From Candidatus Omnitrophota bacterium (GTDB taxonomy: Bacteria > Hinthialibacterota > Hinthialibacteria > OLB16): a DNA stretch of 64,000 nucleotides. The position numbers were made by a program, and so were the translations under genes. The stretch lies in NCBI GenBank assembly GCA_020632575.1, contig JACKFH010000002.1, forward strand, positions 124,001-188,000, read 5' to 3'. The notes below the pieces were generated by a model, which was not told the DNA's origin, did not search any database, and was given only the letters and a program-made list of their open reading frames with translations. Positions 1-9,350 of the stretch are shown here, piece by piece; positions within the stretch are counted from its first letter, which is position 1, and each line of letters opens with the position of its first letter.

Positions 1-1
1 A

Positions 2-718
<717 letters not shown>

Positions 719-749
719 GTTCCCCACCGTGTTCAATAAATGAAGCCAA

Positions 750-785
750 GGGCCTCCCGGAGGATGATTCCGGGAGGCCCTTTTT
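750..785 (+). terminator. Rho-independent terminator of pnp
   Basis: Perfect 12-bp stem (GGGCCTCCCGGA at 750-761 pairing with 769-780), 7-nt loop, then TTTTT at 781-785. It lies 32 nt after the pnp stop and before the next plus-strand gene. Confidence 0.93.
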
Positions 786-830
786 CGTGGGGCTGGTTTC
801 TCCTACCCTTCGTGCCGTGGAGGTGGCGCT

Positions 831-1070
831 GTGAATCACATCGAGAATCCAGTTCGGGACGAGCCTCGTCGGCATCCGTTGCTTTGGGTGTTCGCCCTTT
901 TCTGTCTCTTTCTTTCGGTGCCTTTCTATTACCCCGAAGGGCGAGCGCCGACCATGATTTTCGGCCTTCCGGACTGGTGTTGGGTCACCCTGATCGCGGA
1001 TATTCTCTTCGCTCTCATCGTCTGCTGGATGATCCTGAAAACCTGGATCGCCTCCTCGGAAGAGGATTGA
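831..1070 (+). CDS. Small two-TM membrane protein, DUF3311-like
   Basis: A 79-residue protein with two hydrophobic segments (about residues 17-33 and 49-70) separated by a short loop rich in Pro and aromatic residues. It starts at GTG 831 behind GGAGG at 819-823. Small proteins of the DUF3311 type are commonly encoded directly upstream of sodium:solute symporters, and here the stop is only 3 nt before the start of such a transporter. A role as accessory subunit of that transporter is inferred from context; the family call rests on size, topology and neighbour. Confidence 0.75.
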   Translation: MNHIENPVRDEPRRHPLLWVFALFCLFLSVPFYYPEGRAPTMIFGLPDWCWVTLIADILFALIVCWMILKTWIASSEED

Positions 1071-1073
1071 TCG

Positions 1074-2561
1074 ATGGAGAACCAGCCCACCGCCGGAGTC
1101 GAGTTGATCCTCTGCTTATCACTTTATCTCATCGGGCTAGTCGTCATCGGTTACCTTGGGAAGAAGGCGCAAAAAGAGAAAAGCCTCTCCGATTTCTATC
1201 TCGCGGGGAGGTCTTTCGGGTTTGCGGTTCTGTTCCTCACTCTCTACGCCACCCAATACAGCGGCAACACGTTCATGGCTTTCCCCGGAAAAACCTACCG
1301 CCTCGGAATCGGGTACATCTACAGCGTGGCCATGATGATGTCGATTATCCTCGGCTACCTGATGTTCGCTCCGAGGCTCGTGCCGCTCTCGCGCAAACGG
1401 GATTATGTCACCCCAACCGACGCCATCACCGATCGCTTCCCCCACTCCGGCGTCCGAGTCGTTTCGGCCCTTCTCCTCTGCTGGGGACTGGTTAATTATG
1501 TTCTGGCCCAGCTCATCGCCATCGGCAAGGCGGTCGAGGGGATGCTCGGCCCGTGGTTTGTATCGCATGGCCTCAATGGGTATCTCATCGCCGTTGTCTT
1601 TCTTGCATTCATGATGGTGGTGTATGAGACGCTTGGCGGAATGCGAGCGGTCGCCTGGACAGACGCTCTCCAGGGCATCCTGCTCCTTTTTGGCCTGACC
1701 ACGGTGGCGATTCTCTCGGTCACCGAATTTGGCGGCATCGGCGATACGATGCGGACCATTCGGGAGCACGCGCCCGAAAAGTTCTATCCACCGGACTCCG
1801 CGGGATGTCGAGACATGCTTTCCTCGATCTTCCTTCTCTTTCTCGGCGGTCCCATGTACCCCCACGCCATCCAGCGTCTGTACGCCGCGAACAGTGTTCG
1901 CACACTCAAAAAGTCCCTGGCGACCATGGTCTTTCTGCCCCTTCTTTCGACCCTCCCCGTGTTCCTCCTGGGCATGGTGGCCATCGCGCAGTTCCCGGGA
2001 CTGACCCAAAGCGAATCCGACACAGTCACCACGCTTCTTCTTGCCAGAATGATGGAGGTGCATCCCGCCATCCATGTCGGAGTGATCGTGGTCTTTGTCG
2101 CCGCCATCGCCGCCATCATGTCGACAGCCGATTCGGCTCTCCTCTCCTTCTCCTCGATCTTTACCCAGGATCTCTATCGCCCTCTTCTTAAGAGCGAACC
2201 GACCCAGCTTCACCTTTATCGCGTGGGCAAAGTCTTCTCCTGGATCACCATGGCCATACTTGTCTGGGTCGCCTCGGATCCAGACTTCACCCTCTGGAAA
2301 CTCCTCGAGCTCAAATTCGAGATGCTTATCCAGGTCCTTCCGGCTTTCGCCATTGGTCTTTACTCGACCCGCCTCACCTCCGGCTGGCTCCTAAGCGGCA
2401 TGCTCGCGGGGACCGCTCTCTCGATTGGGCTCTATGTTGGCGCCGGGATGGGAATTCTCGATTCCGCCAAACCCTGGAACATCCACGCTGGGATGTGGGG
2501 ATTGGCGTTGAACTCGGGGTTGTGCGGAGTGGGGATCCTGTCGAATCGACGAAACGATTAG
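1074..2561 (+). CDS. Sodium:solute symporter family (SSS) transporter
   Basis: A 495-residue protein with about 13 hydrophobic segments. The N-terminal sequence has the SSS signature region: SDFYLAGRS at about residues 37-45, followed by a glycine- and aromatic-rich helix (YATQYSGNTFM). The conserved block near residue 345 (VAAIAAIMSTADSALLSFSS) is typical of the family's Na+-binding helix. It is an inner-membrane Na+-driven transporter of an organic solute; the substrate cannot be read from sequence. It forms a pair with the preceding small membrane gene. The 3' end overlaps by 4 nt the convergent gene on the other strand. Confidence 0.92.
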   Translation: MENQPTAGVELILCLSLYLIGLVVIGYLGKKAQKEKSLSDFYLAGRSFGFAVLFLTLYATQYSGNTFMAFPGKTYRLGIGYIYSVAMMMSIILGYLMFAPRLVPLSRKRDYVTPTDAITDRFPHSGVRVVSALLLCWGLVNYVLAQLIAIGKAVEGMLGPWFVSHGLNGYLIAVVFLAFMMVVYETLGGMRAVAWTDALQGILLLFGLTTVAILSVTEFGGIGDTMRTIREHAPEKFYPPDSAGCRDMLSSIFLLFLGGPMYPHAIQRLYAANSVRTLKKSLATMVFLPLLSTLPVFLLGMVAIAQFPGLTQSESDTVTTLLLARMMEVHPAIHVGVIVVFVAAIAAIMSTADSALLSFSSIFTQDLYRPLLKSEPTQLHLYRVGKVFSWITMAILVWVASDPDFTLWKLLELKFEMLIQVLPAFAIGLYSTRLTSGWLLSGMLAGTALSIGLYVGAGMGILDSAKPWNIHAGMWGLALNSGLCGVGILSNRRND

Positions 2562-4015
2562 CCGTTGCTGACTTGACTCTTTGGGTCGAGGCGCAATGCC
2601 TCGGACTCCCATCCTTGGGGTGTGTGTGATTCTGGCGATCGAGAACCGCCTGCCGCGGCCCCACTTCGCACCCTCTCCTCGATCAGTATCGCTCCGAACC
2701 GAATCCCGATTCCGCAGTAGATCCAGAATAACGGCGCCATCCGAGTCTGGCGCACCAAATCCGATCCAAAGAGGGAGTGGAACATCACGCCAAGAAGGCC
2801 GATCAAGAACCCCCGCATCAACAACCGGTCCATCGGATCGATCGCGTTTTCCTGTGCGCGGTAAAACCAGTAACCGATCTGAGCCAACATTCCCAAATAA
2901 AAGAACAGCCCCAGAAGTCCCCATTCCGAGGCAATCAACAAAAAGAGATTGTGGGGATCGCTGGGTGCGATCCGGTTGTCATAGTAAATGGCGTCATGCG
3001 CCTTGGAAGTGGAAAAGTACCCATGAACCGGTCCGTGCTGACGCGCGAAGTGGGTCTCCGTCCCGTGCCCGATGATTGGGGAATCCCGGATCATATCGAG
3101 GGCGCTCTCGATCCCGCGCATGCGCCACTCCGAGGAACCGTAACCGCCCGAAAAAGTCGTCAATCGCTGAAAATTGAGTTGGCTCAAGGCGACAACGATT
3201 GTCACCGCCAGTCCGGTCAAAGCCAATGTCGGCAGAAGCTTGGAGCCTTTAGGCCAAACGAGCCACAAAGCGCAGAGACCGCTCACTAGAATGAGTAGCA
3301 GGAGGGTTGCTCTCGAGGAGGTGAACAGGCACCCCATGCCCACAAGAAAAACCGCCGCGGCCCCCACCCATCTCAAAAACATCTTTCCCGGTCGCACCGC
3401 GAGTGCGAACCCGATTGGCAGAACGGTCGCGAAGAAAGCGCCAATGACAGTCGATACGCCCAGGGGCAGGTCCGCCCTTCGTTCGCTGTCGGTCACATAA
3501 TGAACATATTTCCAGCCGACCAAGGAACTGAACTCCCGCACGGCCAGGGACTGCGCCATCGCCAGAATCCCACCCAAAGCTCCCAGCAGGAGATAAACCC
3601 AGAGGATCCCGTATAAGTCCTTCTTTCGAAGATCCAGAATTGGAATCAGAAGGATGGGGAGCGTCCAGACAAAGTCCGCTGTGAGCGCCGCCAACCCTCT
3701 CTCTTTCAGGCCCGGCTCACCGTTCGAAAGCAGTGTCGAAAACAACGCCGCCAAAACCCACCCCATGAACCATCCGAAAACGCCGGGCGACCGCCGAATT
3801 GCCGTCCCCAACTTGTGACCTGGTTTCGACAAGCAGGCGGAAACCAAAAGGATCGGAATGAGCAGGTCTGTGGGATACCACTCCCAACCCAATGCCTCGA
3901 ACTTCCAACCCACATTGAAACGGTTGGGGAGGTAGACCAGGAAGAGGATGCTCAAAGAGACTGTCCAGCCCGCGAAATTCATGAGGGGAGGATACAAATC
4001 TTTCAGGAATTTCAC
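2558..4015 (-). CDS. O-antigen ligase/polymerase-like membrane protein
   Basis: A 485-residue protein with 10 or more hydrophobic helices and a large periplasmic loop near residues 285-345, followed by helices containing DPHNLFLLIASEWG. That motif (a His between loop and helix) and SSRATLLLLI are characteristic of the Wzy_C/WaaL O-antigen ligase superfamily, which transfers or polymerises lipid-linked glycans in the periplasm. The start is GTG at 4015 without a clear ribosome-binding site, so it could be slightly further in. No polysaccharide cluster adjoins it, so the acceptor (LPS core, exopolysaccharide or protein) is unknown. Confidence 0.8.
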   Translation of the reverse strand: MKFLKDLYPPLMNFAGWTVSLSILFLVYLPNRFNVGWKFEALGWEWYPTDLLIPILLVSACLSKPGHKLGTAIRRSPGVFGWFMGWVLAALFSTLLSNGEPGLKERGLAALTADFVWTLPILLIPILDLRKKDLYGILWVYLLLGALGGILAMAQSLAVREFSSLVGWKYVHYVTDSERRADLPLGVSTVIGAFFATVLPIGFALAVRPGKMFLRWVGAAAVFLVGMGCLFTSSRATLLLLILVSGLCALWLVWPKGSKLLPTLALTGLAVTIVVALSQLNFQRLTTFSGGYGSSEWRMRGIESALDMIRDSPIIGHGTETHFARQHGPVHGYFSTSKAHDAIYYDNRIAPSDPHNLFLLIASEWGLLGLFFYLGMLAQIGYWFYRAQENAIDPMDRLLMRGFLIGLLGVMFHSLFGSDLVRQTRMAPLFWIYCGIGIRFGAILIEERVRSGAAAGGSRSPESHTPQGWESEALRLDPKSQVSNG

Positions 4016-4165
4016 AATTAAGCCGAAAACTGTGGGGAAGGGGAGTTTCTTTGTTCTGTCACCCGAATATCCCCAGGGTGGGGAGGCTCGGGTGCGAATT
4101 CTCTGGTAAGGAAAGGGTGGGTTTGGCTTGCTTTTCCGAATCCGACTCCGCTACCATCGGCGATT

Positions 4166-5083
4166 ATGAAACGATTTTCTTTGTTGTTGACAATGGGGCT
4201 GGTCGCGATCCTCGCAAATCCAGGTTATGGAATTGAAGATCTCTATGAGATTGGAAGTCCCTCAATCCGATTCCAGGATGTGACTCCCACAAACACTTCG
4301 GATCCAAGCCGCAACAACACCGAGGTCTATCGCCGTTGGATCGAGGGGTATGGGTTTGGAGAACACCACTTCTCCCCCGCCTATCATCCGAGCGATCCCG
4401 ACGAATTCTGGGACCGAGTTGACAAACAAGCCCCCTCTCCGTCCACTGTCATCCACAGTCTCTGGAACAATCCGGTTCACTTGGTTTACGACACGCCGGT
4501 CAATATGGGTGTGAACTTGAAACGAACCTTCTACGACACGTTTTATGAAAGCGACAGCGGCTGGGAAGTGACCCATGACCTCGTCTTCGGTTTGCCGGAC
4601 ACCGCGATGGTTGGAATCAATGGCATTTACGATAGTGGAACCAATTTCTACACCGATGTCTGGGCTCCGGTGATCGGCGGTATTTTTATCTGGCCGCCAC
4701 GACTTCTAACCGGACTCGCCAAAGATTCGGCCCCGGGATTTTATGAAGCGGTCGATTTTATTCCCAAGACCTTATGGTCCGTTGCTCTGCCCGTACGGAA
4801 ACTGGGTGTCACTGTGGGCGACCAGGTTCAGAAAGGAACCAACTTCGTCTACCGGACCATCACCCACCCCACTCAATTTCCGGCGCATCTCCAACGCTAC
4901 TGGGGCGAACCCCCCACGAGTTACTCTCCACCCACATTTGTTCCGTCCCGACCGAGGTCCTCGATGGATTCGGCTCCGCCGAGCACAACTCGTTCGTACT
5001 CCTATGACGGTGGGACCACCTATCGTTCGCACACCCCCTCTCCCGGATCGGGCAGCACCTCCGGACGCGGGGTGTATGAATAA
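4166..5083 (+). CDS. Exported protein of unknown function
   Basis: A 305-residue protein beginning with a signal peptide (MKRFSLLLTMGLVAILANPGYG, cleavage near residue 22). The mature part has no motif I recognise: a soluble region rich in Tyr, Trp and Pro, a hydrophobic stretch around residues 165-190 (VWAPVIGGIFIWPPRLLTGL) that may associate with a membrane, and a C-terminal 60 residues rich in Ser, Pro, Thr and Arg that is probably disordered. Single gene, bounded by a hairpin downstream. Confidence 0.75.
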   Translation: MKRFSLLLTMGLVAILANPGYGIEDLYEIGSPSIRFQDVTPTNTSDPSRNNTEVYRRWIEGYGFGEHHFSPAYHPSDPDEFWDRVDKQAPSPSTVIHSLWNNPVHLVYDTPVNMGVNLKRTFYDTFYESDSGWEVTHDLVFGLPDTAMVGINGIYDSGTNFYTDVWAPVIGGIFIWPPRLLTGLAKDSAPGFYEAVDFIPKTLWSVALPVRKLGVTVGDQVQKGTNFVYRTITHPTQFPAHLQRYWGEPPTSYSPPTFVPSRPRSSMDSAPPSTTRSYSYDGGTTYRSHTPSPGSGSTSGRGVYE

Positions 5084-5101
5084 TCGGGTTTTGTAACTCG
5101 A

Positions 5102-5137
5102 TAACCGGTTGATCCGAATTCGGTGGATCACCGGTTA
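5102..5137. terminator. Hairpin between convergent genes
   Basis: Inverted repeat TAACCGGTTGATCC (5102-5115) against GGATCACCGGTTA (5125-5137), 12-13 paired bases with one bulged T. It lies between the convergent genes ending at 5083 and 5128, and its right arm contains the stop codon of the channel gene. There is no strong T-run, so terminator function is inferred from position. Confidence 0.5.
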
Positions 5138-6138
5138 ACTCTTCCGCCCACCCGCTGGATAAGTTGCTCCAACCCTTCGTTTGTTCCTAGCGCGATCAGG
5201 ACATCCCCCGATTCGATCATCTCCTCCGGCCCCGGATTGAAAATCATTCGCTTGTCCGCCTTTTGGATCGCGGCGGCGATGACATTCTCCTTCTGACGGA
5301 GTTGAGAATCGGAGAGACGGCAGTGGTCGAGAGGCGAGCCCTCGGGGATTCGGATCTCCTCGATCGCCAAATCGAAGGGACGATCGCTGGAGGCGACCTC
5401 GAGAAAATCCACCACGGTCGGTTTGAGCAGGGTGTTGGTCATCCGGGAGGCCGTTGAGGAGAATGGATTCAATACCTTGTTCGCCCCCGCCTTGAGGAGT
5501 TTCGAATTCGTCTTTTCGCTGTTCGATCGAGCCACAATGAAAATCTCCGCGTTGAGTTCCCGTGCGATCAGGCTGATGAACACATTTTCCGCGTCGCTAT
5601 TCACCACACAGGCGATCCCCTTGGCTTTCTGAATGGCGGCCTCGGTCAGCACCTCCTCATTGGTGGCGTCTCCCAAGACAGAGACGAACCCCTCGAGACG
5701 AAGCTCTTCAATCATCTCTTGGTCCTGCTCGATGACCACCACTTCTTTCTTGCGGGCTCTAAGTTGACGGGCCACCGTTAGACCGACCCGGCCCGCGCCG
5801 CAGACAATGTAGTGACCGTTCATCTTTTTGGCTCTCCTCCTGGCGCGCTGTTCGCGAAACTCAGCGGTTTCAATCATTTGTTGAAGTGCGTAGCTGATCA
5901 CGAAAGCGTAGATTCCCACGCCGCCCATGATCAAGAACGATGTAAAGACTTGTCCAGAGGGGCTGAGATCATGGACCTCTCTGTAGCCAACTGTGGAAAC
6001 CGTGATCACGGTCATATAGAAACTGTCGATGAGAGACCATTCTTCAATGACAACATAGCCCAGTGTGCCAAGGAGTAACGGCACAAGGGGCAAGAACAAC
6101 CACCATTTGCGCTTCAGTCGATTGATATCGATTCCCAT
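5128..6138 (-). CDS. Two-TM potassium channel with RCK (TrkA-N/TrkA-C) domains
   Basis: A 336-residue K+ channel subunit. TM1 at about residues 13-32, pore helix and selectivity filter TVGYR at 49-53, TM2 at about 64-86. A Rossmann RCK-N domain begins at HYIVCGAGRVG (about 107-117) with acidic VVIEQD at the end of the second strand, as in NAD- or nucleotide-binding RCK domains, and a TrkA-C domain follows at about residues 245-335. This is the usual layout of MthK/Kch-like ligand-gated channels, probably tetrameric in the inner membrane. It lies 18 nt after purD on the same strand, so it is probably co-transcribed with purine genes. Confidence 0.93.
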   Translation of the reverse strand: MGIDINRLKRKWWLFLPLVPLLLGTLGYVVIEEWSLIDSFYMTVITVSTVGYREVHDLSPSGQVFTSFLIMGGVGIYAFVISYALQQMIETAEFREQRARRRAKKMNGHYIVCGAGRVGLTVARQLRARKKEVVVIEQDQEMIEELRLEGFVSVLGDATNEEVLTEAAIQKAKGIACVVNSDAENVFISLIARELNAEIFIVARSNSEKTNSKLLKAGANKVLNPFSSTASRMTNTLLKPTVVDFLEVASSDRPFDLAIEEIRIPEGSPLDHCRLSDSQLRQKENVIAAAIQKADKRMIFNPGPEEMIESGDVLIALGTNEGLEQLIQRVGGRVNR

Positions 6139-6156
6139 TTAGACCCCTCGGGAAGG

Positions 6157-7431
6157 TTAGCGATCCAGCGCTTTCTTTCCGATATCTTTCCGAAAGAACA
6201 TTCCTTCAAATGAGATTTTCGACACACCTTTATAAGCTCCTTCGATCGCCGCCGCGACCGTTTCCCCACGACCGGTAATCCCCAAGACCCGGCCGCCAGC
6301 GGTGACTATCTTTCCCTCCTGTTCCTTCGTCCCGGCATGAAAGGCAGTCGTGTCGGGGGCACCGTGGAGGCTTTCTAATCCATGGATCTCTTTCCCTTTC
6401 TCATAGGATCCGGGATATCCGCCCGAGGCGAGCACCACGCAGACCGCAGGATTGGGGGACACCTCGAGCCCTGGATGTTCATCCAACCGTCCCTCCGAAG
6501 CCAGCAGGAGAAGTTCACAGAGGTCGGACTCCAAAACAGGAAGAACCGCTTGAGTCTCCGGGTCCCCCATTCGACAGTTGAACTCCACAACTTTGGGACC
6601 CTCGTCGGTAATCATCAGCCCAGCGTATAAGATCCCGATATACGGAGTCCCTCTCTCTTGCATGCCTCGAATAGCGGGAGTCAGAATCTTTTCGTCCACA
6701 ATCCGTGTGATCTCGGGAGTCATCACCGGCGCGGGGGAGTAGGCGCCCATCCCCCCGGTGTTGGGCCCCTCATCGTTGTCGAAGGCGGGTTTGTGGTCCT
6801 GTGAGGAGGGAAGGGAAACAAACGTTTTTCCATCGCAGATCGCCAGCACTGAGGCCTCCTCGCCCACCATGCACTCCTCGATCACCACTCGCGATCCCGC
6901 CTCGCCAAAAATCTGGTTTTCAAAACAATCGTCGAGGGCGGTCATCGCGGTGGTTCGGTCATGAGCGACTGTCACTCCCTTGCCGGCCGCGAGTCCATCG
7001 GCCTTGATGACAATAGGAACACCCTCGGCCTCCACGTAAGACCTGGCGTCCTCCAGATTGTCAAAAGTCATTGAACGGGCAGTTGGGATGTCGAATTCTC
7101 GCATGAACTGTTTGGCAAAGTCTTTGGATCCCTCGAGTTGCGCCGCGGCTTTTTCGGGACCAAAAACGGGGAGGCCCTTTTGTCTGAAGAGGTCGACAAT
7201 GCCTGCCACAAGCGGTGCTTCGGGGCCGACCACCGTCAGGTCGATCCCGTTCTCGGAGGCAAATTTCGCGAGCCCCTCCAAGTCATCCACGGAGATGGAA
7301 ACATTGGTTCCGATCTCCGCGGTCCCCGGATTGCCCGGCGCCGCGAATACCTGTGTGACTTTTGGGCTCTGCGCCAGCTTCCATACGAGCGCGTGCTCAC
7401 GCCCTCCGCTCCCGATAACCAAGACCTTCAT
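6157..7431 (-). CDS. purD: Phosphoribosylamine-glycine ligase (GAR synthetase)
   Basis: Second step of de novo purine synthesis: 5-phosphoribosylamine + glycine + ATP to GAR. The 424-residue length is typical. Seen: MKVLVIGSGGREHALVWKL at the N-terminus, the ATP-grasp lid region (VIKADGLAAGKGV), PNTGGMGAYSPAP, and the FNCRMGDPETQ signature binding Mg2+. The ATG at 7431 is chosen over an in-frame TTG at 7449 because GAGGGG lies 6 nt upstream. purQ is 34 nt upstream and a K+ channel gene follows. Confidence 0.97.
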   Translation of the reverse strand: MKVLVIGSGGREHALVWKLAQSPKVTQVFAAPGNPGTAEIGTNVSISVDDLEGLAKFASENGIDLTVVGPEAPLVAGIVDLFRQKGLPVFGPEKAAAQLEGSKDFAKQFMREFDIPTARSMTFDNLEDARSYVEAEGVPIVIKADGLAAGKGVTVAHDRTTAMTALDDCFENQIFGEAGSRVVIEECMVGEEASVLAICDGKTFVSLPSSQDHKPAFDNDEGPNTGGMGAYSPAPVMTPEITRIVDEKILTPAIRGMQERGTPYIGILYAGLMITDEGPKVVEFNCRMGDPETQAVLPVLESDLCELLLLASEGRLDEHPGLEVSPNPAVCVVLASGGYPGSYEKGKEIHGLESLHGAPDTTAFHAGTKEQEGKIVTAGGRVLGITGRGETVAAAIEGAYKGVSKISFEGMFFRKDIGKKALDR

Positions 7432-7465
7432 CGCATTCCCCTCAATCAAAAAATCTCGTTGTCGA

Positions 7466-8287
7466 TCAAACCGTCGCGGCTTGATTCAATTCTTTTTGGA
7501 TAAAGTTGGCGGCATTGCGGAAAATGGCCACCCCTTGCCCCTCCTCTGGCAGGTTTTCCCGTGTCCAGGTCGGATGATTGGTTCGGAATAGAAACGCCTC
7601 GGGGTGTGGCATGAGGCCGAATATCCGACCCGTGGAATCCGACAATCCAGCCACATTCCCCTGCGAGCCGTTCGGATTCAATGGATACTCCGAGGTTGGG
7701 ACGCCGTCCGCGTTGGCGTAGACCAAGACATTCTGATGGTTCGCCTCAATCTCCGCGAGAATGCCATCATCGAAAATCAATTTCCCTTCGCCGTGACGAA
7801 TCGGGAAGTAGAGCTGATCGAGGCCCTCTAAGAAAATGCAGGAGTGATTCGGATTCACCTTGAGGTGGACCCAGCGGTCCTCGAACCTCGAGGAATCGTT
7901 CCGAAAGAGAGTGGCGGTCTGTTTCCAGGGGTTGTCCGATCCGATCCCGGTCCCTGGAAGAAGCCCCATTTTGACCATCACCTGGAACCCGTTGCAGATG
8001 CCGAGGATGAGTTTCCCATCGCCAATGAACTTGAGAATTGAATCTCCCACCCGAGTCTTCAATCGGTTCGCCAGAACTCGTCCCGAGCCAAGGTGATCCC
8101 CATAGGAGAATCCTCCGGGCAGGACGAACAAATGAGCGTCATCCAGCCTTGCCGGCTCCTCCACCAGATCATTCAGGTGGCAAGCGTCCACCTCCATGCC
8201 CACCCCCTCCATCGAGAGGGCGAACCCGGTTTCGTAATCGCAGTTGATTCCAAACCCGGTCAACATCAGCGCTTTCGGTTTTCCCAT
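7466..8287 (-). CDS. purQ: Phosphoribosylformylglycinamidine synthase, glutaminase subunit
   Basis: Class I glutamine amidotransferase domain supplying ammonia to PurL in the fourth step of purine synthesis. The 273 residues match the longer PurQ type that works with separate PurL and PurS. Seen: the oxyanion strand FVLPGGFSYGDHLG, the nucleophile elbow ILGICNGFQ (Cys at about residue 98) and the His/Glu of the triad in LMPHPEAF near residue 232. No purL or purS is in the window. It sits between panC and purD on the same strand, separated from panC by a palindromic repeat. Confidence 0.95.
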   Translation of the reverse strand: MGKPKALMLTGFGINCDYETGFALSMEGVGMEVDACHLNDLVEEPARLDDAHLFVLPGGFSYGDHLGSGRVLANRLKTRVGDSILKFIGDGKLILGICNGFQVMVKMGLLPGTGIGSDNPWKQTATLFRNDSSRFEDRWVHLKVNPNHSCIFLEGLDQLYFPIRHGEGKLIFDDGILAEIEANHQNVLVYANADGVPTSEYPLNPNGSQGNVAGLSDSTGRIFGLMPHPEAFLFRTNHPTWTRENLPEEGQGVAIFRNAANFIQKELNQAATV

Positions 8288-8308
8288 CGTTCACCTCGAT
8301 AATTCTTG

Positions 8309-8400
8309 AACCTCTCCCCCTAACCCCCACCCCGCACCACCGGGTGGGGGGCAATGTTCCCCCTCTCCACAAGGTGGAGAGGGGGCTAGGGGGAGAGGTT
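8309..8400. repeat. Palindromic intergenic repeat, family A copy 1
   Basis: 92-bp element with perfect 14-bp terminal inverted repeats AACCTCTCCCCCTA / TAGGGGGAGAGGTT. Inside are two further hairpins: a CCCCACCC / GGGTGGGG-type stem and CCCCCTCTCCAC / GTGGAGAGGGGG. A second copy lies at 46459-46560. The right end supplies the last codons and stop of panC. Confidence 0.88.
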
Positions 8401-9249
8401 CCATGGTTCACCCAATATATGGTTGTCGATCAACCGGGTCTTGCCAAAGAAGACCGCCAAAGCGGCCACCCCTGTCCCCTCGACCCGTTCGATCGGTTGG
8501 ATCGTTTCGCCATCGACCACCTCGCAGTAGTCGATCTTGGCGAGCGGCGCCCTTTGAATGGTCAAACTGATTCGATTTTTCAGTTTGAGAGCGTCCCGCT
8601 CCCCTTCCCGATACATTTCATTCGCCTCTTCGAGCGCTTGAGAGAGGACAATCGCCTGCTCCCGCTCCTCATCCGAAAGGTACGCATTTCGGGAGGACAT
8701 GGCCAGTCCATCGGTCTCCCTCACAATGGGGCATACCACCACCTCCAGGTCGAAATTCAGATCGATAACCATGCGCCGGATCACCCGCGCTTGTTGATAG
8801 TCCTTCTGCCCAAAATAAGCCCGATGAGGTTTTACCATGTTGAACAGTTTCGCGACAATGAGAGCGACCCCTGGGAAGTGCCAGGGGCGACTGGCCCCGC
8901 AGAGATGATCGGTAATCGACTTCACCCGGAGCTCGGTCTGAAATCCGGGCGGATACATCGATTCGTTGTCGGGATAAAAAAGCGCTTCGCAACCCTCGTG
9001 CTCCAGAAGTTCTTGGTCGCGGGCCAAATCGCGAGGGTATTTCTCCAGATCCTCGGTTGGGCCAAATTGAGTCGGGTTCACATAAATGGAGGCGACCGTC
9101 AGATCATTGTCCGCCTTGGAGGCGCGGACCAGAGAGAGATGCCCCTCATGGAGATACCCCATGGTCGGTGTAAAACCGATCCGCTTCCCTCGTGCGCGGG
9201 CCTCATCCGAAAAGGCCTGCATTTCCCCCACAGTTCTGATGATTTTCAT
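8386..9249 (-). CDS. panC: Pantothenate synthetase
   Basis: Joins pantoate and beta-alanine with ATP to form pantothenate for coenzyme A. The 287-residue length is normal. Seen: the nucleotidyl-transferase HxGH-type motif in FTPTMGYLHEGHLSLVR, the pantoate-binding VNPTQF, FGQKDYQQ, and the KMSKS-like loop GLAMSSRNAYLS. The last residues (WNLSP, then stop) are encoded by the terminal repeat of palindromic element A, so the 3' end has been rewritten by that insertion. It is the first gene of the panC-purQ-purD-channel run. Confidence 0.96.
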   Translation of the reverse strand: MKIIRTVGEMQAFSDEARARGKRIGFTPTMGYLHEGHLSLVRASKADNDLTVASIYVNPTQFGPTEDLEKYPRDLARDQELLEHEGCEALFYPDNESMYPPGFQTELRVKSITDHLCGASRPWHFPGVALIVAKLFNMVKPHRAYFGQKDYQQARVIRRMVIDLNFDLEVVVCPIVRETDGLAMSSRNAYLSDEEREQAIVLSQALEEANEMYREGERDALKLKNRISLTIQRAPLAKIDYCEVVDGETIQPIERVEGTGVAALAVFFGKTRLIDNHILGEPWNLSP

Positions 9250-9350
9250 GTTGGATCCCCATCCCGGCTGTCGATGGAGGAAGGGTACCTTTGGCGGAAA
9301 CGGAAAACCACCACCAAGGTTTCACAGGGATGCTTGAGAATGAAACGGGG

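Noticed and set aside
1137..2213. 358-codon minus-strand frame over the SSS symporter
   Set aside because: Shadow of the symporter; very rich in charged residues and His, with no family resemblance.
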